In this document: positions 17,783 through 26,282 of the stretch, piece after piece
How positions within the stretch are numbered: the stretch's first letter is position 1
Layout: each line of letters begins with the position of its first letter
Origin: Erysipelotrichales bacterium
Lineage (GTDB): Bacteria; Bacillota_I; Bacilli_A; Erysipelotrichales; Erysipelotrichaceae
NCBI GenBank assembly: GCA_910575705.1
Contig: CAJTFG010000002.1
Coordinates: 372,001-436,000, forward strand
DNA: 64,000 nt
Reading direction: 5' to 3'
The notes under the pieces: model-generated
Told to the model about the DNA's origin: nothing
Seen by the model: only the letters and a program-made list of their open reading frames with translations
Database searches by the model: none
Position numbers and translations under genes: made by a program

Positions 17783-18112
17783 CTACATCAGACTTTTAAA
17801 GCGGATACTGCTTACAAACACCATCGTGGTAACAAAGGTAATGAGATAAATGTATGTAAAAAGAGAAAAGCTGCTTTGAGAAGCAAAGCTATGATAAACG
17901 GCATAAAACAAAAGACTGGCAAAAAGGCATACGACAAGATCACGAATTTCTACCGTTCGGCAGGTTGCCTTATGATATATACAGCGCAATATGATCAGAT
18001 AAAAAAGACACGGAATTATCAGATAATACGATACGCTTTCCAAAAACATCAACATGTGCCCCAACCCCAGAAAAAAGCAAAAACTCAACAAAGCAACAGA
18101 GAAATTTAACAT
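17783..18112 (-). CDS. Small membrane protein at the end of the comG operon
   Basis: A 109-residue, very hydrophobic protein with about four membrane segments (roughly residues 3-22, 28-44, 58-74, 82-103) and a few Cys and His in the loops. It has a good GAGGTGATATC ribosome site and begins 15 bases after the comGG stop, so it appears to be the eighth gene of the comG transcript. I do not recognise it. It is not a pseudopilin (no prepilin motif) and too small for a prepilin peptidase, which lacks the needed Asp motifs here. Confidence 0.6.
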   Translation of the reverse strand: MLNFSVALLSFCFFLGLGHMLMFLESVSYYLIIPCLFYLIILRCIYHKATCRTVEIRDLVVCLFASLLFYAVYHSFASQSSFSLFTYIYLITFVTTMVFVSSIRFKSLM

Positions 18113-18127
18113 GATATCACCTCAATA

Positions 18128-18547
18128 CTATTGTGGATCATACTCATTTTCATATACGATATCTAGGATTTCTTTCGTATCGGGATCCAGCAATATGTGC
18201 AGATGCTGCTGCAAACTGCGTAAAGTATACATCGCTCGCACTTGATCGTCCTCATATTCCAACGATATCCCACATTCGCGGAACGTCAAATTTTCTACTT
18301 CTTTCCGTTTATCTCCGTCCGTGATCTCACCTTCTTCTACGGTATCGAGATCCATTTTATAAAAATGCTCGTTGATATGATGAAAGATAAACAACTCACA
18401 ATAATACCCGCCTTGAGAAAGCTTCCGCAGTTCTGCAAGCGTTTTATAGCGTGCAACATACAGTTGAGCGGCGATGAGTAAAAAAGCTATGAAAAGCAAC
18501 AAGAACGCATTGATAAAACCGTTTCTATTCACAATACAAAACGACAT
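18128..18547 (-). CDS. comGG: ComGG-like minor pseudopilin
   Basis: 139 residues with an N-terminal hydrophobic helix after a short polar leader (VNRNGFINAFLLLFIAFLLI) and a soluble C-terminal region. It occupies the comGG position and overlaps the comGF stop. The prepilin cleavage motif is degenerate: the Glu at +5 is absent, as is also usual for Bacillus ComGG-type proteins. AAAGGGGAAAAG precedes the chosen ATG; the longer frame reaches back into comGF. Homology is inferred mainly from position and layout. Confidence 0.7.
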   Translation of the reverse strand: MSFCIVNRNGFINAFLLLFIAFLLIAAQLYVARYKTLAELRKLSQGGYYCELFIFHHINEHFYKMDLDTVEEGEITDGDKRKEVENLTFRECGISLEYEDDQVRAMYTLRSLQQHLHILLDPDTKEILDIVYENEYDPQ

Positions 18548-18911
18548 CGTAACGCTTTTCCCCTTTTTGATAATCCAGATAAGCACAGCCTCCTTCCCAT
18601 CGAAAAACAGCATCATCCACATGCATGAGAAAAATTTCATATCCCGGCCCCTTTACGATATTTTGATGATGATAATACAGCTGCCAATCTTCCTTGCGAT
18701 AGTGAAAAGATATTGCGGATGGCTCTACTGAAATATCTCTGCTTTGCGAAAACAAAAGACGTAGCTGATAAACAGCAAGAATATCCTGATGAAAAACAAT
18801 GGGATCCGGAATTTTTCTTATCAATTGCAGCACGGGAAACAACAATGCGATGCATAAGGATAACGCCATGAGCGCAAAGAGGGTTTCTATCAGCGTAAAT
18901 CCCTTATTCAT
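18525..18911 (-). CDS. comGF: ComGF-like minor pseudopilin
   Basis: 128 residues starting NKGFTLIETLFALMAL, a clear type IV prepilin signal (Gly before Phe, Glu at +5), followed by a soluble domain with HYRKEDWQLYYHH and VDDAVFRWEGG as in ComGF proteins. Minor subunit of the competence pseudopilus in the membrane and wall. Overlaps both neighbours in the operon. Confidence 0.8.
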   Translation of the reverse strand: MNKGFTLIETLFALMALSLCIALLFPVLQLIRKIPDPIVFHQDILAVYQLRLLFSQSRDISVEPSAISFHYRKEDWQLYYHHQNIVKGPGYEIFLMHVDDAVFRWEGGCAYLDYQKGEKRYDVVLYCE

Positions 18912-19077
18912 TGCGATATATCTCCTCTATCATAGAATTTTTCAATATACCCTCATAATGTGGTTCCAGATTTTTCTTAGACGCCATCAACTGCACGACA
19001 AGTAATACCAGACAAGAAGCGATACATAGAAACATGAGCGCCTCAATAAGCAAAAACCCTCGTTTATCGTATATCAA
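18904..19077 (-). CDS. comGE: ComGE-like minor pseudopilin (TTG start)
   Basis: A 57-residue pseudopilin-like peptide, IYDKRGFLLIEALMFLCIAS, with prepilin cleavage motif and Glu at +5 followed by a short soluble tail. The TTG at 19077 has GGAAGTGG upstream and overlaps the comGD end; the longer reading frame lacks a ribosome site and repeats comGD sequence in another frame. It is shorter than Bacillus ComGE, so a truncated or reduced version is possible. Confidence 0.7.
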   Translation of the reverse strand: MIYDKRGFLLIEALMFLCIASCLVLLVVQLMASKKNLEPHYEGILKNSMIEEIYRNE

Positions 19078-19447
19078 TATAACCACTTCCCAACTGAAAA
19101 TAGAAACATGCCTGCTGTGAGCGATAATAGAAACAGATCGTCTTTGCCTGTGATATGGTTCCATCCTCATAAAACCGCAAGGAAAAGACATCCGATGTAA
19201 TTCCTCGGCGATATGGAAAGCGATGATGATCGATCAAAAGCGCATCGGACGCAAAGGAAAAAGTAACTGTTTCATGCTTTTGCATCGCTTCGATATGCGC
19301 TTGTACCAAATATTCGCGTATACGTTCCATCTCTTCTTGCAAATAAGACGGAACTGGCGCATATATGCTGAAAAGCAATATCAGAAAGCTTGTCAGACAT
19401 AATACGAGGACGGTTTCCATCAACGTAAACCCACGGCTATCGCACAT
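19064..19447 (-). CDS. comGD: ComGD-like minor pseudopilin
   Basis: 127 residues beginning MCDSRGFTLMETVLVLCLTS, a standard class III signal with the cleavage after Gly and Glu at +5. The C-terminal region has the alternating beta-strand pattern of GspH/ComGD (HRFPYRRGITSDVFSLRFYE). ATG at 19447 is preferred to a GTG three codons earlier. It overlaps comGC by 11 bases. Confidence 0.8.
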   Translation of the reverse strand: MCDSRGFTLMETVLVLCLTSFLILLFSIYAPVPSYLQEEMERIREYLVQAHIEAMQKHETVTFSFASDALLIDHHRFPYRRGITSDVFSLRFYEDGTISQAKTICFYYRSQQACFYFQLGSGYIDIR

Positions 19448-19733
19448 GCGCTTCACCGTCGAAGATTTCTATCTTATCACCGTTGGGGCAACGACGCTGG
19501 CTTTCTTTTAAATACCCTCCCGATATGAGATCATCCATGCTTTGCGGCGGCTGCAACATTTCGATTTCAAATAACAAAGCTTGTGCATTCACGACCTCAA
19601 CAAGCGCCTCACAACCTTTTGACTGGATGATCTCCTGTTTCTGACGTATATTAGGAAGCGTCAGTAAAAACAGCAAAGCGATGATCGATAACACGATGAT
19701 CATCTCTAAAATGGTAAATCCCTTTTTGTTCAT
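19437..19733 (-). CDS. comGC: ComGC, major competence pseudopilin
   Basis: 98 residues; MNKKGFTILEMIIVLSIIAL is an ideal class III leader with a short basic n-region, cleavage before Phe and Glu at +5, and the rest is a compact helical protein as in ComGC. It would polymerise into the pseudopilus that pulls transforming DNA through the wall. The window has no prepilin peptidase gene, so ComC must lie elsewhere. Confidence 0.9.
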   Translation of the reverse strand: MNKKGFTILEMIIVLSIIALLFLLTLPNIRQKQEIIQSKGCEALVEVVNAQALLFEIEMLQPPQSMDDLISGGYLKESQRRCPNGDKIEIFDGEAHVR

Positions 19734-19745
19734 AACTTCTCCTTT

Positions 19746-20717
19746 CTACATAGTTTCCAACAACTGTAACGGTACCAGCAAAATCTGATAGACCATAATA
19801 ACCAAGCATCCGACAAATCCATAGGAAGCAGTCTGTATGAGCACACTCATACGACGCATAAGCATCATCCATCGTTCTTCCTGAAAAACGATATAATCTT
19901 CCAGACATTCTTTCAGCGTTCCGGTCTTTTCGCCGATGGAGAAATTCATGCGAAGCGTATCGCATATATATGGATGCTTATCTATGACAAAAGAAAGATC
20001 CTTTCCTTCCTCCATCGCTTGTTGAAGAGACTTTGCAAAGAAGACGAACATCGGCCTGCCCTTCAGCGATATCAAAAAAAAGATCGCTCGTTTCGTAGAT
20101 AACCCCTCTTCTTCCAGTTCTTTTAAATAGCAAGCAAAGACATAGCTGATATATTCCTTACATAGCGGGATACAAAGAAGGCGTGGCATGTACTTTTCAG
20201 GAATCTTGTATATTTTACATACAATAAAGAACATGAGAGCACCTCCGCTCAAACAGGTGATTCCATAGTATATCAGTTTTAAAAAGAAGAGCGTAGTCAT
20301 AAAAAACATATCGCTCATCTCTTCTAAAAAGCCCAAAAGCAGCTGGGGGATGATCAGATGAAGAAAGAACGCTAAAGTCACATAAGCGAAATAAAATATA
20401 AAAAGCGGATATGCGGTTTGTTTCTTCAGTTTTTTCTTTATTTCCTTTTCAAATACGGCCATGCGAATAGAACAACGGATAGCACTGGAAAAAGAAGTGA
20501 CTCTAAGGAAAAACAAGAGATGTCTTTTCAAAATTGCCGGAGCATGCGTGCATATTTCCTGCTGCATGCCCAATCCCTGTCGCATGCTATCTTCTATCTC
20601 TCGCGTATCCTTTTGCAGGATGTGCAAGCACTCGATAAGCGGATATCCCTTATACAGGAGCTTCGCTAAATATTCCCATTCATGCATCTTCCAAATCGTA
20701 GAACGCTTCTTTGGCAT
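19746..20717 (-). CDS. comGB: ComGB, pseudopilus platform membrane protein
   Basis: GspF/PilC-family inner membrane platform. 323 residues from ATG 20717 (MPKKRSTIWKMHEWEYLAKL), which aligns with the usual ComGB N terminus; other starts at 20687 or 20831 are possible. Three hydrophobic segments (near LFIFYFAYVTLAFFLHLIIP, FLKLIYYGITCLSGGALMFF and the C-terminal SYGFVGCLVIMVYQILLVPL) match GspF topology, and FSIGEKTGTLKECLEDYIVF is the conserved family segment. It overlaps the end of comGA. Confidence 0.88.
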   Translation of the reverse strand: MPKKRSTIWKMHEWEYLAKLLYKGYPLIECLHILQKDTREIEDSMRQGLGMQQEICTHAPAILKRHLLFFLRVTSFSSAIRCSIRMAVFEKEIKKKLKKQTAYPLFIFYFAYVTLAFFLHLIIPQLLLGFLEEMSDMFFMTTLFFLKLIYYGITCLSGGALMFFIVCKIYKIPEKYMPRLLCIPLCKEYISYVFACYLKELEEEGLSTKRAIFFLISLKGRPMFVFFAKSLQQAMEEGKDLSFVIDKHPYICDTLRMNFSIGEKTGTLKECLEDYIVFQEERWMMLMRRMSVLIQTASYGFVGCLVIMVYQILLVPLQLLETM

Positions 20718-21672
20718 CGATAAGTTGCTGTTCAACAGCGTCGTGAATCTCTTTTTGAATTGTCTTATGCTTTTTTGACGGTTTTCCCGAGATAAAAAAC
20801 TCCTCAAGTTCCTGTCCGGCAAGAATCTCATAAATGCAAGTCCTCTCCTTTCGTTTATAACGGATGCACAAGCGCTGCGCAGCGATCCCTTTTATGACCT
20901 CATGCAATTCATAGCGTGAAAGGCCAAGTTCCTCCATACGATAAAGTGCTTCATAAGCGTCCTTGGCATGGATCGTAGAAAACACAAGATGTCCTGTCAG
21001 CGCACAGCGGTATGCCATTTTCGCAGTATCCCGATCACGTATCTCTCCCAACATGATCACATCCGGATCATGACGCAAAAGCTGGCGAATCCCTTCTTCA
21101 TATGTAAAACCCGCCTTTTCATTGATCTGCAGCTGTAAATAGTGATCATCGATGATTTCGATAGGATCTTCTAAGGTAATCACCTTTCTGTTTTGCTTCA
21201 CCGATATCAAGCGCAGTAATGTATGCAGCGTCGTTGTTTTCCCCGACCCCGTAGGACCGCACATGAGCAATAATCCCGTACGATAGCATATCCATTTTTG
21301 AAATACGGCGATGCTGCTTTTTTGAACGCTCAGCTGCTCCAGCCGTTGAATGCTGTGGTTATTTAAAATACGCAGTACCCCGGTCTGCGTCTGGATCGTC
21401 GTCAAAACGGAAAAGCGAAAGAAGTATCGTTTCCCATCATATATATGAGTAAAACGCCCCGATTGCGGCTCATTGGAGTTTGCCAGATCCAGATTGCTGA
21501 TATATTTCAAATAGTGATACAGTCTTTCATCGATCCGTGCATCCCGCAGTCGTTCCATACCGCGCATCCCTCGCATCTGTACGCGCAGTTCCTCATGCTG
21601 AAAAACAAAATGAACATCACTGGCCCGCTGTGACAGCATCAGATAAACAAGATAGTTCAGCCTTTCTTCCAT
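20680..21672 (-). CDS. comGA: ComGA, competence pseudopilus assembly ATPase
   Basis: GspE/PilB-family hexameric ATPase that powers pseudopilus assembly. From the ATG at 21672 (GAGGTGATAT upstream) it has 330 residues: N-terminal domain 1-100, Walker A GPTGSGKT at 139-146, Asp box ITLEDPIE, Walker B VIMLGEIRDRDTA and His box. The longer frame to 21795 crosses the terminator of the upstream MATE gene and is not used. First gene of an eight-gene operon with overlapping frames. Confidence 0.93.
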   Translation of the reverse strand: MEERLNYLVYLMLSQRASDVHFVFQHEELRVQMRGMRGMERLRDARIDERLYHYLKYISNLDLANSNEPQSGRFTHIYDGKRYFFRFSVLTTIQTQTGVLRILNNHSIQRLEQLSVQKSSIAVFQKWICYRTGLLLMCGPTGSGKTTTLHTLLRLISVKQNRKVITLEDPIEIIDDHYLQLQINEKAGFTYEEGIRQLLRHDPDVIMLGEIRDRDTAKMAYRCALTGHLVFSTIHAKDAYEALYRMEELGLSRYELHEVIKGIAAQRLCIRYKRKERTCIYEILAGQELEEFFISGKPSKKHKTIQKEIHDAVEQQLIDAKEAFYDLEDA

Positions 21673-21726
21673 CCATATCACCTCATCATATCTATACGGA
21701 TCCTCTATGAAAAATCCTAAAGAAAT

Positions 21727-21758
21727 AAAAAAAACATATCCGCGACGATGCGGATATG
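21727..21758 (-). terminator. Terminator of the MATE gene
   Basis: CATATCCGC/GCGGATATG, 9 bp perfect with a 6-nt loop, followed on the minus strand by T8. It isolates the comG operon from the gene upstream. Confidence 0.85.
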
Positions 21759-21773
21759 CAAAAGAAATCTTGA

Positions 21774-23177
21774 TCAAACTTGTATATAGACCCATTCGCC
21801 TTTATGAAAACGAAGATGAGACAGCGCATAGCGAATAAGCTGATCCAAAAATAAGGAAATCCATGCTCCCATAAGTCCCCAAGCAAACGGAAAGCAAAAG
21901 AGCCATGTCAAGATCGGACGAATAACAGTAACGCTGATCAAAGAGATGAGAGCGGTATATTTGACATCCCCTGCACCCCTAAGACTTCCAAATGTAATGA
22001 CCTGCGTAATCTGAAACATCATGGTAATCGCTATGACAAACATGATCTGCGATCCCATTTGGATGATTGCTCCTTCATCGGAAAACAGAGCGATGATCGG
22101 CACACGGAATACGCACATGAATAATCCCAAGAAAAAACCGAGCAGCATCCCGATTCGACGGGTAGCCTTGGAATATAGGATAGCCATATCGCTTCGTCTC
22201 TCTCCGAGGCTTTGCCCAACCAAGGAAGAGGTAGCTATCGATAAGCCGTCTCCAACGGAAAAAGAAATCGTCATGATATTCATACATACCTGATGAGCCG
22301 CAAATTCTATCATGCCTAACGCAGCTACTGTCTTTGCATATGTAAAAAAGCCGATACGCATAAATACCTGCTCAATAAACGCCGATGAGGAGATGCGGTA
22401 CAGATCCGATAATGTCCTCCGGTCAAAATGCCAATCTTGATTCCGTTGAATATACAGAAAACCTCTTTTATGAAAAACGGAGCATATCGACATGATGCAA
22501 GCTGCTACATTTCCGATAGATGTTGCAAGCGCAGCGCCCGCCACTCCCATCTGCGGAAAGATGCCGATGCCGTTGATTAACAGATAATTAAAAAATAAGT
22601 TTAAACCATTAGCAGCCAGATTCGTACGCATGCTGATTTTTGTATTGCCGCACCCTCTTTGCGCCGCATTGATCGTCATGGATATACAATTAAAAAAGTT
22701 ACCAACCATCAAGATTTGAAAATATGTGACCGCAAGATCGACATATCCCGGTAAAGCACCGGCCAAGATCAGGATATCCCGCGCAAAAAAGAATCCCGCT
22801 AACGATAATAGGAATGACGTTCCAGCTGTTAATAGGATCGACTGCCGTAAACAACGGTTAGCGCTATCTGCATCCTTTTGCCCCTTCCTACGGGAAACGA
22901 TGACGGTAACCCCGACATTCAGCGACATGATCACCGCCAGAATAATGAACTTCGGCTGATTGCATATTCCTACAGCGGCAATCGCATCCGCTCCGATCCC
23001 TCCTACCATGATAAGATCAACGGCGCCGATCAGTGATATCAAAACCGATTCCATCATACTCGGCCAGGCAATTTGAAATGTACGTCTGTAAATCGTCTCA
23101 TCGTTTGGAATATCACCGATGATCTGTTCCTGGCGCAGCATTTCCTTGCAGCAAAACAGTTTACGTAACAATCCCAT
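21774..23177 (-). CDS. MATE-family efflux transporter
   Basis: A 467-residue multidrug/toxin extrusion antiporter of the NorM/DinF type, in the cytoplasmic membrane, with about 12 membrane helices in two matching halves. The typical start of the first half, FQIAWPSMMESVLISLIGAVD then MVGGIGADAIAAVGICNQP, and FVIAITMMFQITQVITFGSL in the second half identify the family. AAGGGG lies before the ATG. Substrate cannot be told from sequence. It has its own terminator and precedes comG. Confidence 0.88.
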   Translation of the reverse strand: MGLLRKLFCCKEMLRQEQIIGDIPNDETIYRRTFQIAWPSMMESVLISLIGAVDLIMVGGIGADAIAAVGICNQPKFIILAVIMSLNVGVTVIVSRRKGQKDADSANRCLRQSILLTAGTSFLLSLAGFFFARDILILAGALPGYVDLAVTYFQILMVGNFFNCISMTINAAQRGCGNTKISMRTNLAANGLNLFFNYLLINGIGIFPQMGVAGAALATSIGNVAACIMSICSVFHKRGFLYIQRNQDWHFDRRTLSDLYRISSSAFIEQVFMRIGFFTYAKTVAALGMIEFAAHQVCMNIMTISFSVGDGLSIATSSLVGQSLGERRSDMAILYSKATRRIGMLLGFFLGLFMCVFRVPIIALFSDEGAIIQMGSQIMFVIAITMMFQITQVITFGSLRGAGDVKYTALISLISVTVIRPILTWLFCFPFAWGLMGAWISLFLDQLIRYALSHLRFHKGEWVYIQV

Positions 23178-23193
23178 GCAACCCCTTCTTTCT

Positions 23194-23224
23194 TAAAAAC
23201 AGAAACATGCCCCGAAGGACATGT
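23194..23224 (-). terminator. Terminator of the MBL hydrolase gene
   Basis: ACATGTCC/GGGCATGT with a TTCG tetraloop (one G-U pair) followed by TTTCTGTTTTT on the minus strand. Confidence 0.65.
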
Positions 23225-23829
23225 CATCGTAAAAATGAATTGGTAAGCAGCTCCTGCTGAATGGTTGTCGATTCACCGTGTCCCGGATATACACGAAGAT
23301 CCGGATCCAACGTTTTCACCATGCGTAAAGTCTGCGTCATATGCGCATTGCTAGACGTATAAAAATCGGTTCTGCCGATACTTCCCTGAAAAATCACATC
23401 ACCGCAGATCAAATTCTCATGCCATCGCAGCATCACGCTTCCCTCACTATGTCCCGGTGCATCGATCACATCAAAGGTAAAACTGCCGATAGACTGCTGT
23501 CCGACACCGAGATACTTCACATCATGCTGTACGGTGATGTTTTGGCTTTCACTGAGATTCAAATGCGGATCCCGCAGTAACAAGGCATCCCTCTCATGAA
23601 CATAAACGTCACAATGAAACATCTCAGCAATAACATCCACACCTGCAATATGATCAAAATGCCCATGGGTCAAAACGATTCCATCAACAATGCCATCGCG
23701 GGCGGCAATGGCGGCATGAATCCTTTCGGATCGGCTTGCCGGATCAATGATCAGCACATGGCGATCTTCCCATAAAAGATAGCAGTTTGTAGCAAGTGCC
23801 CCTAATACCAAACGTTCTACGCTATACAT
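23224..23829 (-). CDS. MBL-fold metallo-hydrolase (glyoxalase II-like)
   Basis: 201-residue cytosolic metallo-beta-lactamase-fold hydrolase. THGHFDH (H55, H57, D59, H60) plus the later His in DAPGHSEGS, Asp in CGDVIF and GHGEST supply the binuclear metal site of hydroxyacylglutathione hydrolase-like proteins such as YqgX. As Firmicutes often lack glutathione, the substrate is likely another thioester; this is inference. It sits alone between rpmG and the MATE gene. Confidence 0.85.
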   Translation of the reverse strand: MYSVERLVLGALATNCYLLWEDRHVLIIDPASRSERIHAAIAARDGIVDGIVLTHGHFDHIAGVDVIAEMFHCDVYVHERDALLLRDPHLNLSESQNITVQHDVKYLGVGQQSIGSFTFDVIDAPGHSEGSVMLRWHENLICGDVIFQGSIGRTDFYTSSNAHMTQTLRMVKTLDPDLRVYPGHGESTTIQQELLTNSFLR

Positions 23830-23841
23830 ATACTTCCTTAA

Positions 23842-23869
23842 TAAAAAAGGTCATATGACCCCTCTTATT
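23842..23869 (-). terminator. Probable terminator of rpmG
   Basis: GGTC/GACC core around ATAT, extended by G-U pairs, then T6 on the minus strand. Weak core, but well placed just after rpmG. Confidence 0.45.
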
Positions 23870-24014
23870 TTTTCTCCTTATGCAATGTTTTTTTGTTGCA
23901 GCGCGGACAATATTTCTGAATTTGCATGCGCTCTGGATTTTTACGTTTATTACGTGTTCCAATGTAGGTTTCTTCGCCACATTCAGAACATTTGAAAGTA
24001 ATTCTATCTCTCAT
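23865..24014 (-). CDS. rpmG: 50S ribosomal protein bL33 (zinc-binding form)
   Basis: Translated by hand: 49 residues, [19 protein letters not shown]..., ending [14 protein letters not shown]. The two CxxC pairs show it is the zinc-binding (C+) paralogue of bL33. GAGGAGG sits upstream of the ATG. An extended -10 promoter precedes it. Confidence 0.95.
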   Translation of the reverse strand: MRDRITFKCSECGEETYIGTRNKRKNPERMQIQKYCPRCNKKTLHKEKK

Positions 24015-24042
24015 GGTGATTCCTCCTCATACTTGCTAGTGA

Positions 24043-24051
24043 ATTATATCA
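24043..24051 (-). promoter_or_regulatory. Extended -10 promoter of rpmG
   Basis: TGATATAAT on the minus strand, about 30 bases upstream of the rpmG start, with no clear -35. Confidence 0.5.
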
Positions 24052-24068
24052 TACTCTATTTAAAAAAG

Positions 24069-26156
24069 CTAATATTTTTTAAAAAACTCTGCTAAAACAG
24101 CTGGCATGATCTCCGCAGAACATACATTATCCTGCAGATTGGATGCATTCGAAGAAGTCGGCGCTATACAGGCAAAGGCCAGATTCGGTTGGCTTGCCGG
24201 TGCAAATCCGATGATAGAGGCATTGACGCTCTCCCTTCCATTCTGCATCACTTCCGCCGTACCGGTTTTAGCAGCGATATCATGTCCCAGCGCTTTCATG
24301 CCTGACCCGCAAAACGCCGTATTGATACATTGCTGAAATCCCTCATGAATACGATTGAAATAATCATGATTGCCGTAGACGCTTGACAGCATCGTCGTCT
24401 TATTCTCAAATACGGTATTGCCGTTGATATCCGTAGCGCGCAACACTACTTTGGGTTTTGCCTTCATCCCCTTCGTGGCGATCGTAGATGCGTACTGAGC
24501 GATCTGCATCGCCGTATAGGAATCATATTGACCAATCGCAAAATCCAGCAGCTTACCCGGTTCCTTGGAATATCCGACAAACCCAGACGCTTCACTTGGC
24601 AAATCGATTCCCGTTGGGATACCGAGACCAAACTGCGAATAATAATTGCGCATCAATGCAAAGGTATCGGAAGGATCTTCGATCAACAAAGGACCATTGG
24701 GAATATAAGACGCACCGCCTAAACGTATCGCGATATTGAACATATACACATTGCTGGACACTCCAAGAGCCCGAATGTCATCGATAGCTCCATAATTGCG
24801 GTACGATGCTTTCGGCGGTGTTCCGGCAATATACATCGGCGCATCGACGATGATCTCTCCCGGCTTTACCACGCCTTCATTCAATCCCATGTACAATGTT
24901 GCCCCTTTGATGATGGAACCCGGTGCATTCGCATCCTGATACGTACCACTGGCATATGGAATGATATTGCCTGCATCATCCATCAGCATACCGCTCATCG
25001 CATAGACCTCTCCTGTCTGCGGATGCATCAAGACGACAAATACCTTTTTATAATCCGGACGATGGAGATTGCTTTTCCCTTTTTCTAACGACTCCCATAA
25101 AATTGCATCTACTTTCTGCTGCAATTCCATATCGATACTTAAATGAAGCGTATATCCTTTCTTTCCCGATACTACCTCATTAAATATCGCAAAGCCGTCA
25201 TCATCGTAACGGATATCATTGACGCGCTTAGTTCCTTTCAATAAATCTTCATACTGTTTTTCCAAACCGCTGTATCCCACACGTTCACTAATACTGTATC
25301 CCTTTGCCTGATAGTATTCCTGATCTTCTTTGGGGACACCTTGCACATTTGATGTCACGCTGCCCAAAACATCGCGCAGCGTACTTTCATAAGGATAAGA
25401 ACGCTTCCACGAACCAAAATCGACATCAAAACCTGTAAGTTCTGATTTATGCTCCATCAAATAAGCAACCTGATCGCTGTTTGCATCGGATATGATTACC
25501 TTCGTTTCATTGACAGATCCCTTCTCCATCAGCAAAACGGTAGCATATACCTTTTTCGTATGCTCATCCGCCAGCTCGTTTACCATATCCATAGTGATCC
25601 GTTCTAAACGAAGTTCCTCCATCTGCTGCTTTTGCTCAGCGGTTCCGTTAAGAGCAAGTTCATATTCTTCTTTGCTCCAAAGATGAGAGGCATAATCCTG
25701 ATTGCCGTTTTCGTCTTTATGAAGCCGTATGTATAAATTCTTTAAATCTACTTCATTCAAAGAATCGCTGGAAACATCAAAAGATTCTACAAATTTCTCC
25801 GCCAATTCCCATTCCTGCTGGGCGGTGATATCTTTCGGCGGGTAATAGATGATATCGTGGCTTTGTACGCTTCCGACTACCAATTCCCCGCTGCGATCCA
25901 TCATAGCGCCTCTAGGTGTCGTCAATACTTGCTGCTTAAGCGTATATGCTTCCAGCTTAAGCGTATATTCTTCATTTTTGCGGATTTGTACATTGACAAG
26001 CTGAACAGCAAGGATGACAAATCCGGCGATGATCATCATTGTAAAGACTTTTAAACGCTGGTTGACGATTCTCTGCATATCACTTGGACGATTCAATAGA
26101 GCGCTGCTCCTTCTCATCTGGTCTAAATCTAACTTGCGAAAGGGATTTAAAGGCAT
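24069..26156 (-). CDS. Class B penicillin-binding protein (PBP2-like transpeptidase)
   Basis: A 695-residue bitopic peptidoglycan transpeptidase. One membrane anchor near residues 38-57 (FTMMIIAGFVILAVQLVNVQ) is followed by the dimerisation domain starting RGAMMDRSGE, and the transpeptidase domain with PGSIIKGA (SxxK nucleophile), SSNVYMF (SxN) and AAKTGTAEV (KTG). Such proteins work with RodA/FtsW-type partners in elongation or in spore cortex synthesis; which one cannot be decided, as no rodA, ftsW or mre gene is near. It precedes rpmG and is divergent from ispG. Confidence 0.9.
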   Translation of the reverse strand: MPLNPFRKLDLDQMRRSSALLNRPSDMQRIVNQRLKVFTMMIIAGFVILAVQLVNVQIRKNEEYTLKLEAYTLKQQVLTTPRGAMMDRSGELVVGSVQSHDIIYYPPKDITAQQEWELAEKFVESFDVSSDSLNEVDLKNLYIRLHKDENGNQDYASHLWSKEEYELALNGTAEQKQQMEELRLERITMDMVNELADEHTKKVYATVLLMEKGSVNETKVIISDANSDQVAYLMEHKSELTGFDVDFGSWKRSYPYESTLRDVLGSVTSNVQGVPKEDQEYYQAKGYSISERVGYSGLEKQYEDLLKGTKRVNDIRYDDDGFAIFNEVVSGKKGYTLHLSIDMELQQKVDAILWESLEKGKSNLHRPDYKKVFVVLMHPQTGEVYAMSGMLMDDAGNIIPYASGTYQDANAPGSIIKGATLYMGLNEGVVKPGEIIVDAPMYIAGTPPKASYRNYGAIDDIRALGVSSNVYMFNIAIRLGGASYIPNGPLLIEDPSDTFALMRNYYSQFGLGIPTGIDLPSEASGFVGYSKEPGKLLDFAIGQYDSYTAMQIAQYASTIATKGMKAKPKVVLRATDINGNTVFENKTTMLSSVYGNHDYFNRIHEGFQQCINTAFCGSGMKALGHDIAAKTGTAEVMQNGRESVNASIIGFAPASQPNLAFACIAPTSSNASNLQDNVCSAEIMPAVLAEFFKKY

Positions 26157-26232
26157 GATTTCAACTCCTGGTCTTTATTATAATACATTTCTTAAAAAAA
26201 TGCCTTTCTTTTTCAAAGTTTCTGTTTGCTGT

Positions 26233-26261
26233 TTGTAAATGCTTCACATTTTGATTATAAT
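26233..26261 (+). promoter_or_regulatory. Sigma-A promoter of ispG
   Basis: TTGTAA and TATAAT separated by 17 bases, 22 bases before the ATG. Confidence 0.7.
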
Positions 26262-26282
26262 AGCATCAAAGAGGTGTTTCCA

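Noticed and set aside
21673-21795. Upstream extension of comGA
   Set aside because: It would cross the MATE terminator; a better ribosome site selects 21672.
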